From the NCBI GenBank assembly GCA_002632265.1, contig NQOV01000004.1, positions 1-46,686 on the forward strand: a DNA stretch of 46,686 nucleotides. The letters are read 5' to 3'. A program made the position numbers and the translations under genes. Positions 24,830 to 34,457 of this stretch are shown here, piece by piece. How positions within the stretch are numbered: the stretch's first letter is position 1; every line of letters starts with the position of its first letter. Below the pieces are notes generated by a model. That model searched no databases. It was not told the origin of the DNA and saw only the letters and a program-made list of their open reading frames with translations. This DNA comes from Rhodospirillaceae bacterium MC!. GTDB lineage: Bacteria; Pseudomonadota; Alphaproteobacteria; MC1.

Positions 24830-27800
24830 ATGAACAGCACAACCCACACATACAACGAAATAAGCGACGAAGTTAAAAGCCAAGCGTCGAAAATTCAAAA
24901 GCAGACGGCGAATCCCAAGCATTCCATATGGGTTTCGGCGTCGGCAGGTACAGGGAAAACTACCGTTTTAACCAATCGCATACTTGCCCTACTTCTAGAC
25001 GGGGCCGACCCTAGGGGCTTGTTGTGTTTAACATTCACTAAAACAGGTGCGTCAGAAATGAAAGAGCGTATCACAGATAAATTAATGCGTTGGCAATCCC
25101 TAGAAAATGAACAGTTAAAACAAGAAGTTGCCGACGTCCACCAAGGGGAAATAACCGCCGAAACCTTACAAATAGCAAGGAATTTATTTAACAATATCCT
25201 AGATATCCCCCAAGGCCTAAAGATATATACTATCCATGCCTTTTGCCAATCCATATTACAACGCTTTCCTATTGAGGCGGGTCTCTCGCCCAACTTTGAA
25301 GTGATCGACGATATTAAAAATCAAGACATACTTGAACAAGCTCGCCTAAAAACCCTAATGAAACTCTCTTCACAAACAGAGACCACCGAAGGCCAAGCCC
25401 TAAGCTTTTTATATGCTAACTTAAATGCCGATAATGTGGAAAAGCTCTTAAATAATCTCATTACTCATCGCATGAAATTACGTCATTTTTTAGCGTCCCA
25501 TGATAACTTAGAACAAGCCATTCAAACCATACAAGCATTCACAACCGAAGAATATGCCATGGATCTCATAACCGAAGATTTAACCACAGATCCACGCTAT
25601 TATACTTTTGAAGAATTTAGCGATCTCATAACTAACCATGAGATAATACAAAACCATAAAAATCTTTTAGATCAATTACTTAACACCCAAATAAAAGGCG
25701 GAGCAAAAACCCAAGAATATTTTTCCACCTTTAAGGAGAAATTTACAAGCTGGATAGGAGAAAGTAAAAAATTCCGCTCATCTAATATCTTTAAGCTTTT
25801 TGATATGCTCTTAAGTACCGATCATAAAAAGTTAAAAAATTATCTAGAAAAGATCCGAGAAGACATCCCAGAACTGGATATACTAGCACAAAACACCATA
25901 AACAAATACAATCCATTTCTCGCATTAAGACAGTTTGAGCTAACAAAATCATTACTCTTGGTAGGTAATATTTATCTTGAAGAATATCGTAAACAAAAGG
26001 AAAAGATCGGCGTACTGGATTTTGATGATCTCATCAGCAAAACCGTATCATTAATGCACAAGGACGACGGCGTAAACTGGGTTATGTATAAGCTCGATAC
26101 CGCAATCCAAAATCTATTAGTAGACGAAGCACAGGACACAAGCCCCGCCCAATGGGAGCTTGTCAAATCATTATCCAAAGAATTTTTTAACGATCAAACC
26201 CAAACGGAAGAAGGCGGATACAAAAACCGTACTCTATTTGTGGTGGGCGATGAAAAGCAATCAATTTACAGTTTCCAAGGAGCAGATCGCATAAGCTTTA
26301 CTAAAAACAAGCACGAACTTCTAGACGAAAAAAATAACCAAGATCACAAGATCCTAGAAATGCAACACAATTTCCGATCAGCCCCAGAAATATTAAAGCT
26401 AGTAGATGAAGTATTTAAGCCCGACGAATTCCAAATGGCCATTCAAGATTCTCTTGTAAAACACTACGCCGGCCGCAGTACCAATAAGGCATACATCGAA
26501 CTTCTACCAATCTATTACGCCGAACCCCCTGCCCCCAACGATGAAAGCGAAAGCGAGAAAACCAACAAAAATACGCCAACCACCACATGGATTTCGCCTG
26601 TGGATATAAATGAAAACATTAGCCCCATACCTAAAGAAACTCTAGCCGAAGACATTGCAACAAAAATCCACGAGCTAATAAATAGTGATGATATTTTATC
26701 ATCAACAGTCCAAACCATTAAGCCAAGTGATATCATGATCCTAGTCCGCACGAATAGTCATGCTACCTTGATCGAATCTGCATTAAAAAATAAAAATGTT
26801 CCTGTATCTGGTTTAGATAAGGTTACCTTAGGCAAACATTTAGCCATTCAAGATTTAATATCTGTGGCGAAATTTTGCCTATTAACTAGCGACAATCTTT
26901 CCCTTGCCGAAGTTCTAAAAAGCCCCTTACTAGAATTTAGTGATCAAGATCTTATTGAGATCACCGCATATAAAAGCGAAAGCAAGCAAGAAAATTTAAG
27001 CATGTGGCAAGCTTTAGAAAAGCTTTCTCAAGCCAACAGCTATCTTACAAGCGAGCAACAAAACAAATACAAAATGGCCGTACTTTATCTAGAAGAAATA
27101 AGAAATCTTTCTCACACTCTTAATCCTTATGATTTCTTTTCTTACATCCTAAGTCCTTTAGGTGGAAGAAAAAAGCTAGTTAAATATTTGGGCGAACAGG
27201 CACTCCAACCCTTGCAAATGTTCCTTGATTTCACCCTAAATTTCGATAATCACGGACTCATATCCTTACAAGAATTTCTCTACGATTTCACAAGACGAGA
27301 GATGGCCATAAAAAGAGAACACACTTCATCCAATGAAGTTAAGATTTTCACTGTTCATGGTGCTAAGGGTATGGAAGCCCCTATCGTATTTTTACCTCGT
27401 GCTAATTTTAATTTGGATGAAGATAAAGACATCCTAGGATGGCACAATAACCATAACAATTTAGTTCCAATCATAAAAACCAGTCAAAAGGAATCAAGCG
27501 AGCGTTTTCAAGATCTAACCGCTAAAATAAAAGATATCAAAATGCAAGAAGAATTAAGACTTTTATACGTAGCTCTAACACGTGCAAAAGATCGCCTATA
27601 CATCTGTGGCCACAGCAAAAAGAACGCCATAGATCCCCAACAAAAGGAAAAGAAAAGCAAAACAGACGAGAAGACCACATGGTATTCCATGATAAAAGCT
27701 GGCTTACACACCCTAGCCGAAGAAACAGGAATCCCCCTAAAGGAAGACCGCACAAGCATATTTGCCAAAAATAGCCATAACCAAGAGCCATGCTATTCAT

Positions 27801-28552
27801 ACGGCGAAATCGAAACCAAACCCCAAGAGTTAGCAAGCGACCTATTCTCCACAAGCGAATCGCCAACAAGCGAACCGCAAAAGAAAACTATAGATAAAAT
27901 ATTTTACCAAAAGATATCCCTTAATGAGACTGTATCTCGTCCCCTTGCTCCGTCGAATATCTTAAATAATTACACAACAGCGGTAAGATCGCCCCTATCA
28001 TATATGGCAACAGATAGCAGATTCGAACATGGTATCCTAATCCATAGCCTACTTGAATATTTACCGAACATCAAGCCAGAGCAACGCTCACAAGTGGCCA
28101 GCCATTGGCTTGATAAAAACGCCATTTTGCAGGATGAAGAAAAAGAGAAAATCATAAACGAAACCCTAAAAACCATAAACACATTCCCAAAAGTATTTGC
28201 AAGCCACGGCATGTCCGAAATGCCTATAGTTGGCAATGTTGAGATCGATCTTTCCCTTTACGATCCCCAAAAGAAAGGCAAAAATTCCACCCACTCAATC
28301 AATGCGATTATCGATAGAGTGATAGAATTTGAAAATGAAATCCTACTAGTAGATTTCAAAACCAATCGCCAACCAGCAAAAGACATAAGCGAAGTATCTA
28401 AAAGTTACGTATTACAATTAAAAATATATCAACAACTCTTAAGTAAAATCTATCCAAACAAACCAATAACATCCTACATCCTATGGACCGAACCCACTAC
28501 ATTAATGGAAATTAACGTAGCAAAATACGAATCTTTATATTTACATTTATAA
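24830..28552 (+). CDS. addA: Double-strand break repair helicase-nuclease AddA
   Basis: The 1240-residue UvrD/Rep-family helicase subunit of AddAB. Walker A is SASAGTGKTTVLTNR (GTGKT at 40-44), followed by LCLTFTKTGASEMKERI (motif Ia). Walker B/motif II is LLVDEAQDTSPAQWELV, then VVGDEKQSIYSFQGADR (motif III), KIFTVHGAKGMEAPIVFLP (motif V) and LRLLYVALTRAKDRLYICG (motif VI). The C-terminal RecB nuclease motif ILLVDFKTNRQP is present, as expected for a complete AddA. GAGAATCCC precedes the ATG. It is 165 bases downstream of addB, the standard order, with hairpin H7 between, which may tune the AddB:AddA ratio. Confidence 0.96.
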   Translation: MNSTTHTYNEISDEVKSQASKIQKQTANPKHSIWVSASAGTGKTTVLTNRILALLLDGADPRGLLCLTFTKTGASEMKERITDKLMRWQSLENEQLKQEVADVHQGEITAETLQIARNLFNNILDIPQGLKIYTIHAFCQSILQRFPIEAGLSPNFEVIDDIKNQDILEQARLKTLMKLSSQTETTEGQALSFLYANLNADNVEKLLNNLITHRMKLRHFLASHDNLEQAIQTIQAFTTEEYAMDLITEDLTTDPRYYTFEEFSDLITNHEIIQNHKNLLDQLLNTQIKGGAKTQEYFSTFKEKFTSWIGESKKFRSSNIFKLFDMLLSTDHKKLKNYLEKIREDIPELDILAQNTINKYNPFLALRQFELTKSLLLVGNIYLEEYRKQKEKIGVLDFDDLISKTVSLMHKDDGVNWVMYKLDTAIQNLLVDEAQDTSPAQWELVKSLSKEFFNDQTQTEEGGYKNRTLFVVGDEKQSIYSFQGADRISFTKNKHELLDEKNNQDHKILEMQHNFRSAPEILKLVDEVFKPDEFQMAIQDSLVKHYAGRSTNKAYIELLPIYYAEPPAPNDESESEKTNKNTPTTTWISPVDINENISPIPKETLAEDIATKIHELINSDDILSSTVQTIKPSDIMILVRTNSHATLIESALKNKNVPVSGLDKVTLGKHLAIQDLISVAKFCLLTSDNLSLAEVLKSPLLEFSDQDLIEITAYKSESKQENLSMWQALEKLSQANSYLTSEQQNKYKMAVLYLEEIRNLSHTLNPYDFFSYILSPLGGRKKLVKYLGEQALQPLQMFLDFTLNFDNHGLISLQEFLYDFTRREMAIKREHTSSNEVKIFTVHGAKGMEAPIVFLPRANFNLDEDKDILGWHNNHNNLVPIIKTSQKESSERFQDLTAKIKDIKMQEELRLLYVALTRAKDRLYICGHSKKNAIDPQQKEKKSKTDEKTTWYSMIKAGLHTLAEETGIPLKEDRTSIFAKNSHNQEPCYSYGEIETKPQELASDLFSTSESPTSEPQKKTIDKIFYQKISLNETVSRPLAPSNILNNYTTAVRSPLSYMATDSRFEHGILIHSLLEYLPNIKPEQRSQVASHWLDKNAILQDEEKEKIINETLKTINTFPKVFASHGMSEMPIVGNVEIDLSLYDPQKKGKNSTHSINAIIDRVIEFENEILLVDFKTNRQPAKDISEVSKSYVLQLKIYQQLLSKIYPNKPITSYILWTEPTTLMEINVAKYESLYLHL

Positions 28553-28661
28553 CTCACAAAAAGCAAAAAAGATCGACAAAATAAAAATCTCTTAAGTGAT
28601 TCTATTGATTCAAACTTTTCTCAACTCACAGCAAAACACTACCCTATACACATTTATTACC

Positions 28662-28691
28662 TTGATTTAATACACATTTTATGATTATAAT
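28662..28691 (+). promoter_or_regulatory. Autotransporter promoter
   Basis: TTGATT (28662-28667), 18-base spacer and a perfect TATAAT (28686-28691). Predicted start is near 28698, with an AAGGA ribosome site just before the ATG at 28738. Confidence 0.75.
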
Positions 28692-28737
28692 AGATCCATA
28701 TATACATATCTAAAGAAACATATCTTCAAGGATTACC

Positions 28738-31700
28738 ATGAAAAAAGCATTACTATACTCTCTAGTTGGATTGTCATTATCTTCGCTATCATTTGTGGCA
28801 CAGGCGAAAAACCACTTGGCCCCGCAAGTGAGTACCAATCCGCAATTTCATCATTATAGTGATTACATGGATATCTCAACCGAAGATATTGCCGACTATA
28901 TAAATAACCAATACACAAACCCAACAACAGGAATTCCAGAATTTATCTTTAATCATGTGGGTAAAGAATCAGGCGACGGCCACGGCACAAACACCCAAGG
29001 AGCAGGCGGTCGCTACAATGAAATGTTCGACGCCGAATTGGAATTCGACAACGCCCTAAAGCGTGATAACATCATCGGCAATCAAGTAATGGCTAAATAC
29101 CGAGATAGCCACGATCTCCTATGGCTAAAAGTCCGCAAAATGGAACGCTACAACGCCGAACGCCAACGCCTATATTCCCAACACCGTGGCCAAGGCGGTT
29201 GGAATGCCATAAGTGGCGGATCAGGTATCCCAAAAATTGTCCATTTAGACGTATACGGAGCAAGAATCGGCAACTATCGAGCTGAAGAATTAGCTAAATA
29301 TCGCCTAGATACAGGCTTAGCCCCAAGCGGTACAGATACCCCCCATGAAGATGACTACGGCCGCCATGGTAGGGATGTGAATAACGATCATATGAATGAT
29401 CTAGGTTGGCAGTCTGAAAATGTAATGACTCCAAGAAATGGGTATAAAAGCGTTTTCCACCTACCAAAAACCATAGTAACGGACCAAGCAGGCTCTAAAC
29501 CGCCCATAGCCCTATTAGAAGAATATATGTTCAATAGTGGCAAGGTAGATTCCACCATGTGGGGATCGGACGGCTATTCGGCTTATATTATCGAACGTGT
29601 GAAATTACCACCCACTAACAGTGGCGATAATACTAAAATCGGACCATCAGACCATTTAAAAAATGGCGTCTTACCCTTATATCCTAGCCCTGATTACGAA
29701 AAAATGGGGCATTTTGTCAATATAATGGATGATGAAAACGTCGATGCGGCTGGTACTATAGTTGCACTTGTCGACGGCGGAGCATATACAAACTATGCAG
29801 ATGTTGACGAATTCGGCATGAAACATACAGCCTTTCCCTCTCCTGTACCACCTGGCTTACAATCTCTTCCAGGAAAAGGTAAAGATTATGTTAAAGTTAT
29901 AATTAAAACCAATGAACCAAACGCACTCTTTAACTATGATATTACAGTGGACGGAACTCCGACACAAGTTTACGATTCAACTGGTAAATTAAGATACGAT
30001 CCTACTTGGGGAGGTGGAGTTAAGGCCGCACCATTATATGATTCTGTAAAACATGAATATCATTTATATGTAAAAGTACCAACTGCAGATCAATCAAAAC
30101 CATCAATAAAAATACAAGCAGTTTTAGGCGGACCTGTAGGGCAAATAGGTACTACGGCCACGCATGCAATACAAGGAATCGATCCAAACACTGCCCCAAC
30201 CAATCCCCATAGTCATAGTATGACAGGTGAAAAGAAAACAGGCGATGATTTCCGAACTAAAACTAATCTATTCACAACCCCAGGCGATTTACAAAACGCT
30301 CTTTTAGGTGGGCCATTTTTACAACAACAAGCCTTTGCCAACTACCAAAATATCACAGTTAACGGAGCAGGTAAAATCGCTCTTGATGATCCTAAAGTCG
30401 TTATAGAGTATGACTATAGCAACTTAGCTGACAAAGATATCACTAATAAAAGTGTAGCCTATCTTTCCAACCGTGGTATAGTAATGGCCACAAATGGAGC
30501 GAAAGCGGTAAAATTAAATGACACTCGAATTTTTGTCAACGAGGGCGTAATATTTGCTGATCAAAATTCAACCGCTATCCAAATGAATGGACAAAATAAT
30601 ATTATCCAACTAAGAAATGATCTTATTGAGGGGGTTATCGACGGCGGTGCAGGTCAAAATACCTTACTACTTAGCAATCCCAAGCACCAAATGGATGAGC
30701 GTGGTTTGGATAAATCCGCACCTACAACTAATAAATACACCGTACATAATGTTACTTTAAAGAATATCCAACAGATTCACGCACAAAGTGGTAATTGGTA
30801 TTTCCAAAATAGTACCATTAGTTTAGGCAGTTCTAATCTACGACAAGCCACAACCTTACCATGGGCCCATAACGACGCATCAGGCTTGAAAGATTCCTAT
30901 GATTATAAACCACAATCAGGTAATGTTACATTCCAAGGGGATATCACTGTCGACGGTAACAGCCCCAATCCTGTAGTATTCGCCCAAGATATCACATTTA
31001 AAGGCAAGATCAAAATTCTAAATTTAACTGATTCAGGTAGCAGTATGGATTTTTCTAATTTATTTAATGCTCGAAGAAATTTAACGATAGATTATGACAA
31101 TATCGAATTTGGCGGCCAAGGAGGAAGTACCAGTGCTAGATTCCTTATGGGGAAATATAACAGACCATTAACAGGCTCTGTTCTTTTCGGCTCATCACAA
31201 AATATGCAAATTATAGACAACGATCAAGCTATGAATTTCGATGAAAATAAAATCGCCCAAATGCAAGGCTCTGATCCGAGCAATCTCGGTAATAGCGAAG
31301 TGGGAGCAATTGCAGGTACTGCCCCTTTAACCGTTAATACAGAAATCAACGCCAACGGCGAAAATTCCTTGGGCGTATGGTCAGGCTTTAAAGGTACAGA
31401 TATCACAATAAAAAAGGTTATTACCGCCCTAGGGATCAACTCGAAAGCCATTGAATTAAATCACAATAATAACACATTAACCCTACAAGATGACATCACA
31501 GGAATAATCGATACTGGTAGCGGTAATGATACTCTTGTATTATCAGCAACCGCAACCAACAAAGCTCATCACATAAACGGTAAAGTTGTCGGCATAACCA
31601 ATATAAAAAATACTAAAGGTTCGTGGGTCTTTAGTGATCCTATCGAGCTTTCTCTAGATACCACTAGAGCCAAAACATCAAAGAATCAAGCCACTAACTC

Positions 31701-33339
31701 AAACGCACAAACCAGTTCTCCTGCGTCGCCTGCTCCTGCTCCAGCTCCAGCTTTCCCTTCTTCGGCGTCGCCTGCTCCCGCTCCAGCTCTCCCTTCTTCG
31801 GCGTCGCCCGCTCCTGCTCCTGCACTCCCTTCTTCGGTGTCGCCTGCTCCAGCTCCCGCTCCTGCTCCTAGTCATATTCTTTACGGTATGCCAACCCCTT
31901 ATCCATATACTTCGCCTGCGTCTCCGCCACCAAGTATAAAACCTGTGCAAAATACCCAAGCTAGCAGACAACAAATGGCTACAGCCTTAGGCATACCAAC
32001 TCCATTTACCTCTTCGCCTGCGTCTCCTGCTCCTGCTCCAGTTTCTACTTCCATTTCCAATCAAGGCTCATCATTAACCTTTAACGGTAAACTAACCTTT
32101 AATATAGATCCTGTAAAACGTCAAGCCACTCACATTACTTCCGATCATGTGGATCTTAAAGCAGGTTACGACATCCAAGTAGCGTCCCTTAAGGCAAGCC
32201 CAGGCATAGAATACAGCACTATCCTAATCAAAAGTCCAGACATCAAAAACGAAAACAAAAACCAAACCGTATATAAAGACAAACTTTCCGCAGGTAAAGG
32301 CTTGTGGAAGATCACTACTAATCGTGATAATACAGGCTTACACGCAAAAGTAAAAGCCAGTAGTACTGTTGATTATAACTACGGGCCTTTAGATAATAAC
32401 GATGATATAACATTCGGTATTAGCAATCAAGTTGCCCAATATCGTACTAATGCCATTGTAGCCCATGGTTCTAACTATCTTGATTTATCCATGAGTGGGG
32501 CGACAGGCAGTGCTTATCAAGATTTATCGTTAATTGAAACCCATTTAAATGTATCTATGCCCTTTAAACATGCAATCCCCTTGCTTAATCAAGATTCTCG
32601 TAATTTATTTAATATCCAAATGGGATACTATCATGGTACAGGTACGCAAGATGATTTCAACCGATCAGTTAATGCTTACACAACTGGCGGTAGTGTGAAA
32701 ATATATAATATCTTAAACCAACACAAAAACGCTTTACTGCGAAATACTTGGCTTAGTACTGGTTTTGATTTTGGTCTATCACAACAATACAACATTGCAC
32801 GACACAGCGAACACTTTAACCAAAACACAACAAAAGGTAAGGAAAATGATATCTTCACAACCAATACCATACTAAGTGGTTTAGATCTCTACGTCCACTT
32901 TAAAAGCAAACCCACCCTTAAATTCTCAATTACTCCTTACATGGGTGTAGGTTTCAATCTTACACGCTTGGGCGAATATTCAGAAACCGCCGTCAATCCT
33001 TTAACAATCACATCCCAATATCGATTCAATAGCTACGGCATTTTCGGTACAAACCTAAAAGCCACCTATAAACTAAAAAATAGCCAACTGGTATCCCTTG
33101 GAGCAAACATCGAAACTAACTTACGATTCAATCCCATAGGTCATAACAGAAATTACTCTTATGTGAATTTCAATAGCGGTACTCCAAAAGATAACGACTA
33201 TAAACAACTACCATTCATCCTAAGCCTAAACGCCAGCTATCAACCAAAAAAATACATTTCAATCTTCACAAAGCTAAGCGGTTCAACCCAAGAAATGTAT
33301 AATTATAACATGTCAATAGGAGCGAAAATACTATTCTAA
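28738..33339 (+). CDS. Large autotransporter (type Va secretion) protein
   Basis: A 1533-residue secreted surface protein. Residues 1-23 are a Sec signal peptide (SLSSLSFVAQA, then cleavage before KN). A long, mostly beta-rich passenger follows. It contains a repeated module, NNIIQLRNDL.EGVIDGGAGQNTLLLS (about 620) and NNTLTLQDDITGIIDTGSGN (about 915), each followed by a GNWYFQN or GSWVFSD strand, resembling calcium-binding or pertactin-like turns. Residues about 990-1105 are a Pro/Ala/Ser linker with repeated SPAPAPALPSSA. The last 290 or so residues form the outer-membrane beta-barrel, ending in the aromatic SIGAKILF. The passenger's first 450 residues match no family I recognise. Likely roles are adhesion or host interaction. 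It has its own promoter and no partner genes. Confidence 0.9.
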   Translation: MKKALLYSLVGLSLSSLSFVAQAKNHLAPQVSTNPQFHHYSDYMDISTEDIADYINNQYTNPTTGIPEFIFNHVGKESGDGHGTNTQGAGGRYNEMFDAELEFDNALKRDNIIGNQVMAKYRDSHDLLWLKVRKMERYNAERQRLYSQHRGQGGWNAISGGSGIPKIVHLDVYGARIGNYRAEELAKYRLDTGLAPSGTDTPHEDDYGRHGRDVNNDHMNDLGWQSENVMTPRNGYKSVFHLPKTIVTDQAGSKPPIALLEEYMFNSGKVDSTMWGSDGYSAYIIERVKLPPTNSGDNTKIGPSDHLKNGVLPLYPSPDYEKMGHFVNIMDDENVDAAGTIVALVDGGAYTNYADVDEFGMKHTAFPSPVPPGLQSLPGKGKDYVKVIIKTNEPNALFNYDITVDGTPTQVYDSTGKLRYDPTWGGGVKAAPLYDSVKHEYHLYVKVPTADQSKPSIKIQAVLGGPVGQIGTTATHAIQGIDPNTAPTNPHSHSMTGEKKTGDDFRTKTNLFTTPGDLQNALLGGPFLQQQAFANYQNITVNGAGKIALDDPKVVIEYDYSNLADKDITNKSVAYLSNRGIVMATNGAKAVKLNDTRIFVNEGVIFADQNSTAIQMNGQNNIIQLRNDLIEGVIDGGAGQNTLLLSNPKHQMDERGLDKSAPTTNKYTVHNVTLKNIQQIHAQSGNWYFQNSTISLGSSNLRQATTLPWAHNDASGLKDSYDYKPQSGNVTFQGDITVDGNSPNPVVFAQDITFKGKIKILNLTDSGSSMDFSNLFNARRNLTIDYDNIEFGGQGGSTSARFLMGKYNRPLTGSVLFGSSQNMQIIDNDQAMNFDENKIAQMQGSDPSNLGNSEVGAIAGTAPLTVNTEINANGENSLGVWSGFKGTDITIKKVITALGINSKAIELNHNNNTLTLQDDITGIIDTGSGNDTLVLSATATNKAHHINGKVVGITNIKNTKGSWVFSDPIELSLDTTRAKTSKNQATNSNAQTSSPASPAPAPAPAFPSSASPAPAPALPSSASPAPAPALPSSVSPAPAPAPAPSHILYGMPTPYPYTSPASPPPSIKPVQNTQASRQQMATALGIPTPFTSSPASPAPAPVSTSISNQGSSLTFNGKLTFNIDPVKRQATHITSDHVDLKAGYDIQVASLKASPGIEYSTILIKSPDIKNENKNQTVYKDKLSAGKGLWKITTNRDNTGLHAKVKASSTVDYNYGPLDNNDDITFGISNQVAQYRTNAIVAHGSNYLDLSMSGATGSAYQDLSLIETHLNVSMPFKHAIPLLNQDSRNLFNIQMGYYHGTGTQDDFNRSVNAYTTGGSVKIYNILNQHKNALLRNTWLSTGFDFGLSQQYNIARHSEHFNQNTTKGKENDIFTTNTILSGLDLYVHFKSKPTLKFSITPYMGVGFNLTRLGEYSETAVNPLTITSQYRFNSYGIFGTNLKATYKLKNSQLVSLGANIETNLRFNPIGHNRNYSYVNFNSGTPKDNDYKQLPFILSLNASYQPKKYISIFTKLSGSTQEMYNYNMSIGAKILF
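31717..31869 (+). repeat. Coding repeat: Pro/Ala-rich linker of the autotransporter
   Basis: Repeats of 36 bases encode SPAPAPALPSSA-type units three times in succession, with shorter PAPAPAP blocks on either side and another SPASPAPAP block near 32015. The local GC is far above the window average. Such repeats vary readily in copy number and would change the reach of the passenger from the barrel. Confidence 0.8.
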
Positions 33340-33394
33340 CTTAACAATCCCCCCCATACTCACGCCTAAACCTTACCAAACATTCGTACTTCTT

Positions 33395-33806
33395 TGTTTT
33401 GTTTTGTTTTGTTTTGTTTTGTTTGGTCTTGCTCGACAGACGGTCAATCTCTTCGGTTTGGTTTTACTCGACAGACGGTCGCTCTCTTCGGTTTGGTTTT
33501 ACTCGACAGACGGTCGCTCTCTTCGGTGTGGTGTGGCTCGACAGACAGTCAATCTCTTCGATGTGGTCTTGCTCGACAGACAGTCAATCTCTTCGATGTG
33601 GTTTTACTCGACAGACAGTCAATCTCTTCGGTGTGGTCTTACTCGACAGACGGTCGCTCTCTTCGGTGTGGTCTTGCTCGACAGACGGCCGCTCTCTTTG
33701 GTGTGGTCTTGCTCGACAGACGGTCGCTCTCTTCGGTGTGGTCTTGCTCGACAGACGGCCGCTCTCTTCGGTGTGGTCTTGCTTGGTAAACGGTCGCCAT
33801 GTGTAA
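33395..33806. repeat. Tandem array of 35-bp repeats with pentamer leader
   Basis: After a run of GTTTT pentamers (about 33395-33420), ten full units of 35 bases follow, with CTCGACAGA recurring exactly every 35 bases from 33432 to 33747, and then a degenerate unit at 33782. The core is CGACAGACGGTCGCTCT with single-base variants (GGTCGCT, GGCCGCT, AGTCAAT). Because 35 is not a multiple of three and the unit lacks stops, all three plus frames appear open; none has a ribosome site or protein-like composition. Confidence 0.9.
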
Positions 33807-33833
33807 CACTGTTGTGTTTTCTATTTGTATCTA

Positions 33834-33874
33834 TTTGTTTGTGCTGGCCTAATATATAGGCCAGCACAAACAAA
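33834..33874. repeat. GGCC-core palindrome, copy 3
   Basis: An 18-bp perfect stem: TTTGTTTGTGCTGGCCTA and its complement around the loop ATATA. It lies just after the 35-bp array and upstream of argR. Confidence 0.85.
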
Positions 33875-33901
33875 TTCAAATGATAAAAGCAAACAAAAAG
33901 A

Positions 33902-33942
33902 ATTGAAAATTAAGCATAAATATGTTATACTTAATTTTCAAT
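33902..33942 (+). promoter_or_regulatory. argR promoter embedded in a perfect inverted repeat
   Basis: ATTGAAAATTAAG (33902-33914) and CTTAATTTTCAAT (33930-33942) are perfect 13-base inverted repeats 15 bases apart. The left arm contains a -35 box (TTGAAA, 33903-33908) and the -10 box (TATACT, 33926-33931) starts the right arm, with a 17-base spacer. This arrangement suits autoregulation by a symmetric regulator, plausibly ArgR itself. Confidence 0.75.
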
Positions 33943-33984
33943 CAAGCTTAATAAAAAATATTTCATATGGGAGAAATCCGAATT

Positions 33985-34452
33985 ATGCCAAAATTAACCG
34001 AAGAACTTAAGAATGCCATAAATGATAACTCTTTTAAAAATCAACAAGATATCGCCAAATGGTTTAAGAAAAAAGGAAGAAATATCAATCAATCATCCAT
34101 TTCCAGAGCCTTACAAAAGATCAACGCTTTAAAGAGAATTAATATTCATGGGGAAATCGAATACAAGATCCCCACCGATTACAATAACAAAAACGCCTTG
34201 GAAAATCTAAGTTTTTTAATTAAGGAAATCGCCAACAATGAAGTTATGATCGTAGTCAAAACCGAATCAGGCAGTGCTTCAGTTATTTCCGAATTAATCG
34301 ATAAACAACACAATGAGAAAATCCTCTCAACTTTAGCAGGAGAAAATACCGTGTTAATTATTCCTGTTAGCGTTAAATTTATCAATGACATCGTAAGCGA
34401 TCTTGATAATCTTATATATCATTGGGAAGATAAGAAGAGTGAAGATAAATAA
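33985..34452 (+). CDS. argR: Arginine repressor ArgR
   Basis: A 155-residue transcription factor. The N-terminal winged helix-turn-helix is NSFKNQQDIAKWFKKKG..INQSSISRALQKINALK (the SSxSRAL recognition helix is typical of ArgR). The C-terminal hexamerisation and arginine-binding domain shows MIVVKTESGSASVISELIDK and ILSTLAGENTVLIIP. It would control arginine synthesis or use in response to L-arginine. I start at ATG 33985, preceded by GGGAG; an ATG at 33967 would add six residues and overlap that site. The next gene, mutM, starts 5 bases after its stop, so the two are co-transcribed. Confidence 0.9.
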   Translation: MPKLTEELKNAINDNSFKNQQDIAKWFKKKGRNINQSSISRALQKINALKRINIHGEIEYKIPTDYNNKNALENLSFLIKEIANNEVMIVVKTESGSASVISELIDKQHNEKILSTLAGENTVLIIPVSVKFINDIVSDLDNLIYHWEDKKSEDK

Positions 34453-34457
34453 CAATC

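Noticed and set aside
31699-31974. Arginine-rich reading frame opposite the autotransporter linker
   Set aside because: It is the antisense of the GC-rich Pro/Ala repeat and has no independent support.
33432-33781. CRISPR array
   Set aside because: Repeats are directly contiguous with no spacers between them, and no cas genes are present. The 33-bp array fails for the same reason.
33394-33859. Three overlapping plus-strand reading frames of 131-151 codons in the 35-bp array
   Set aside because: They arise because the stop-free 35-bp unit shifts frame at each repeat. No ribosome site precedes them, and the same peptide words appear in all three frames.
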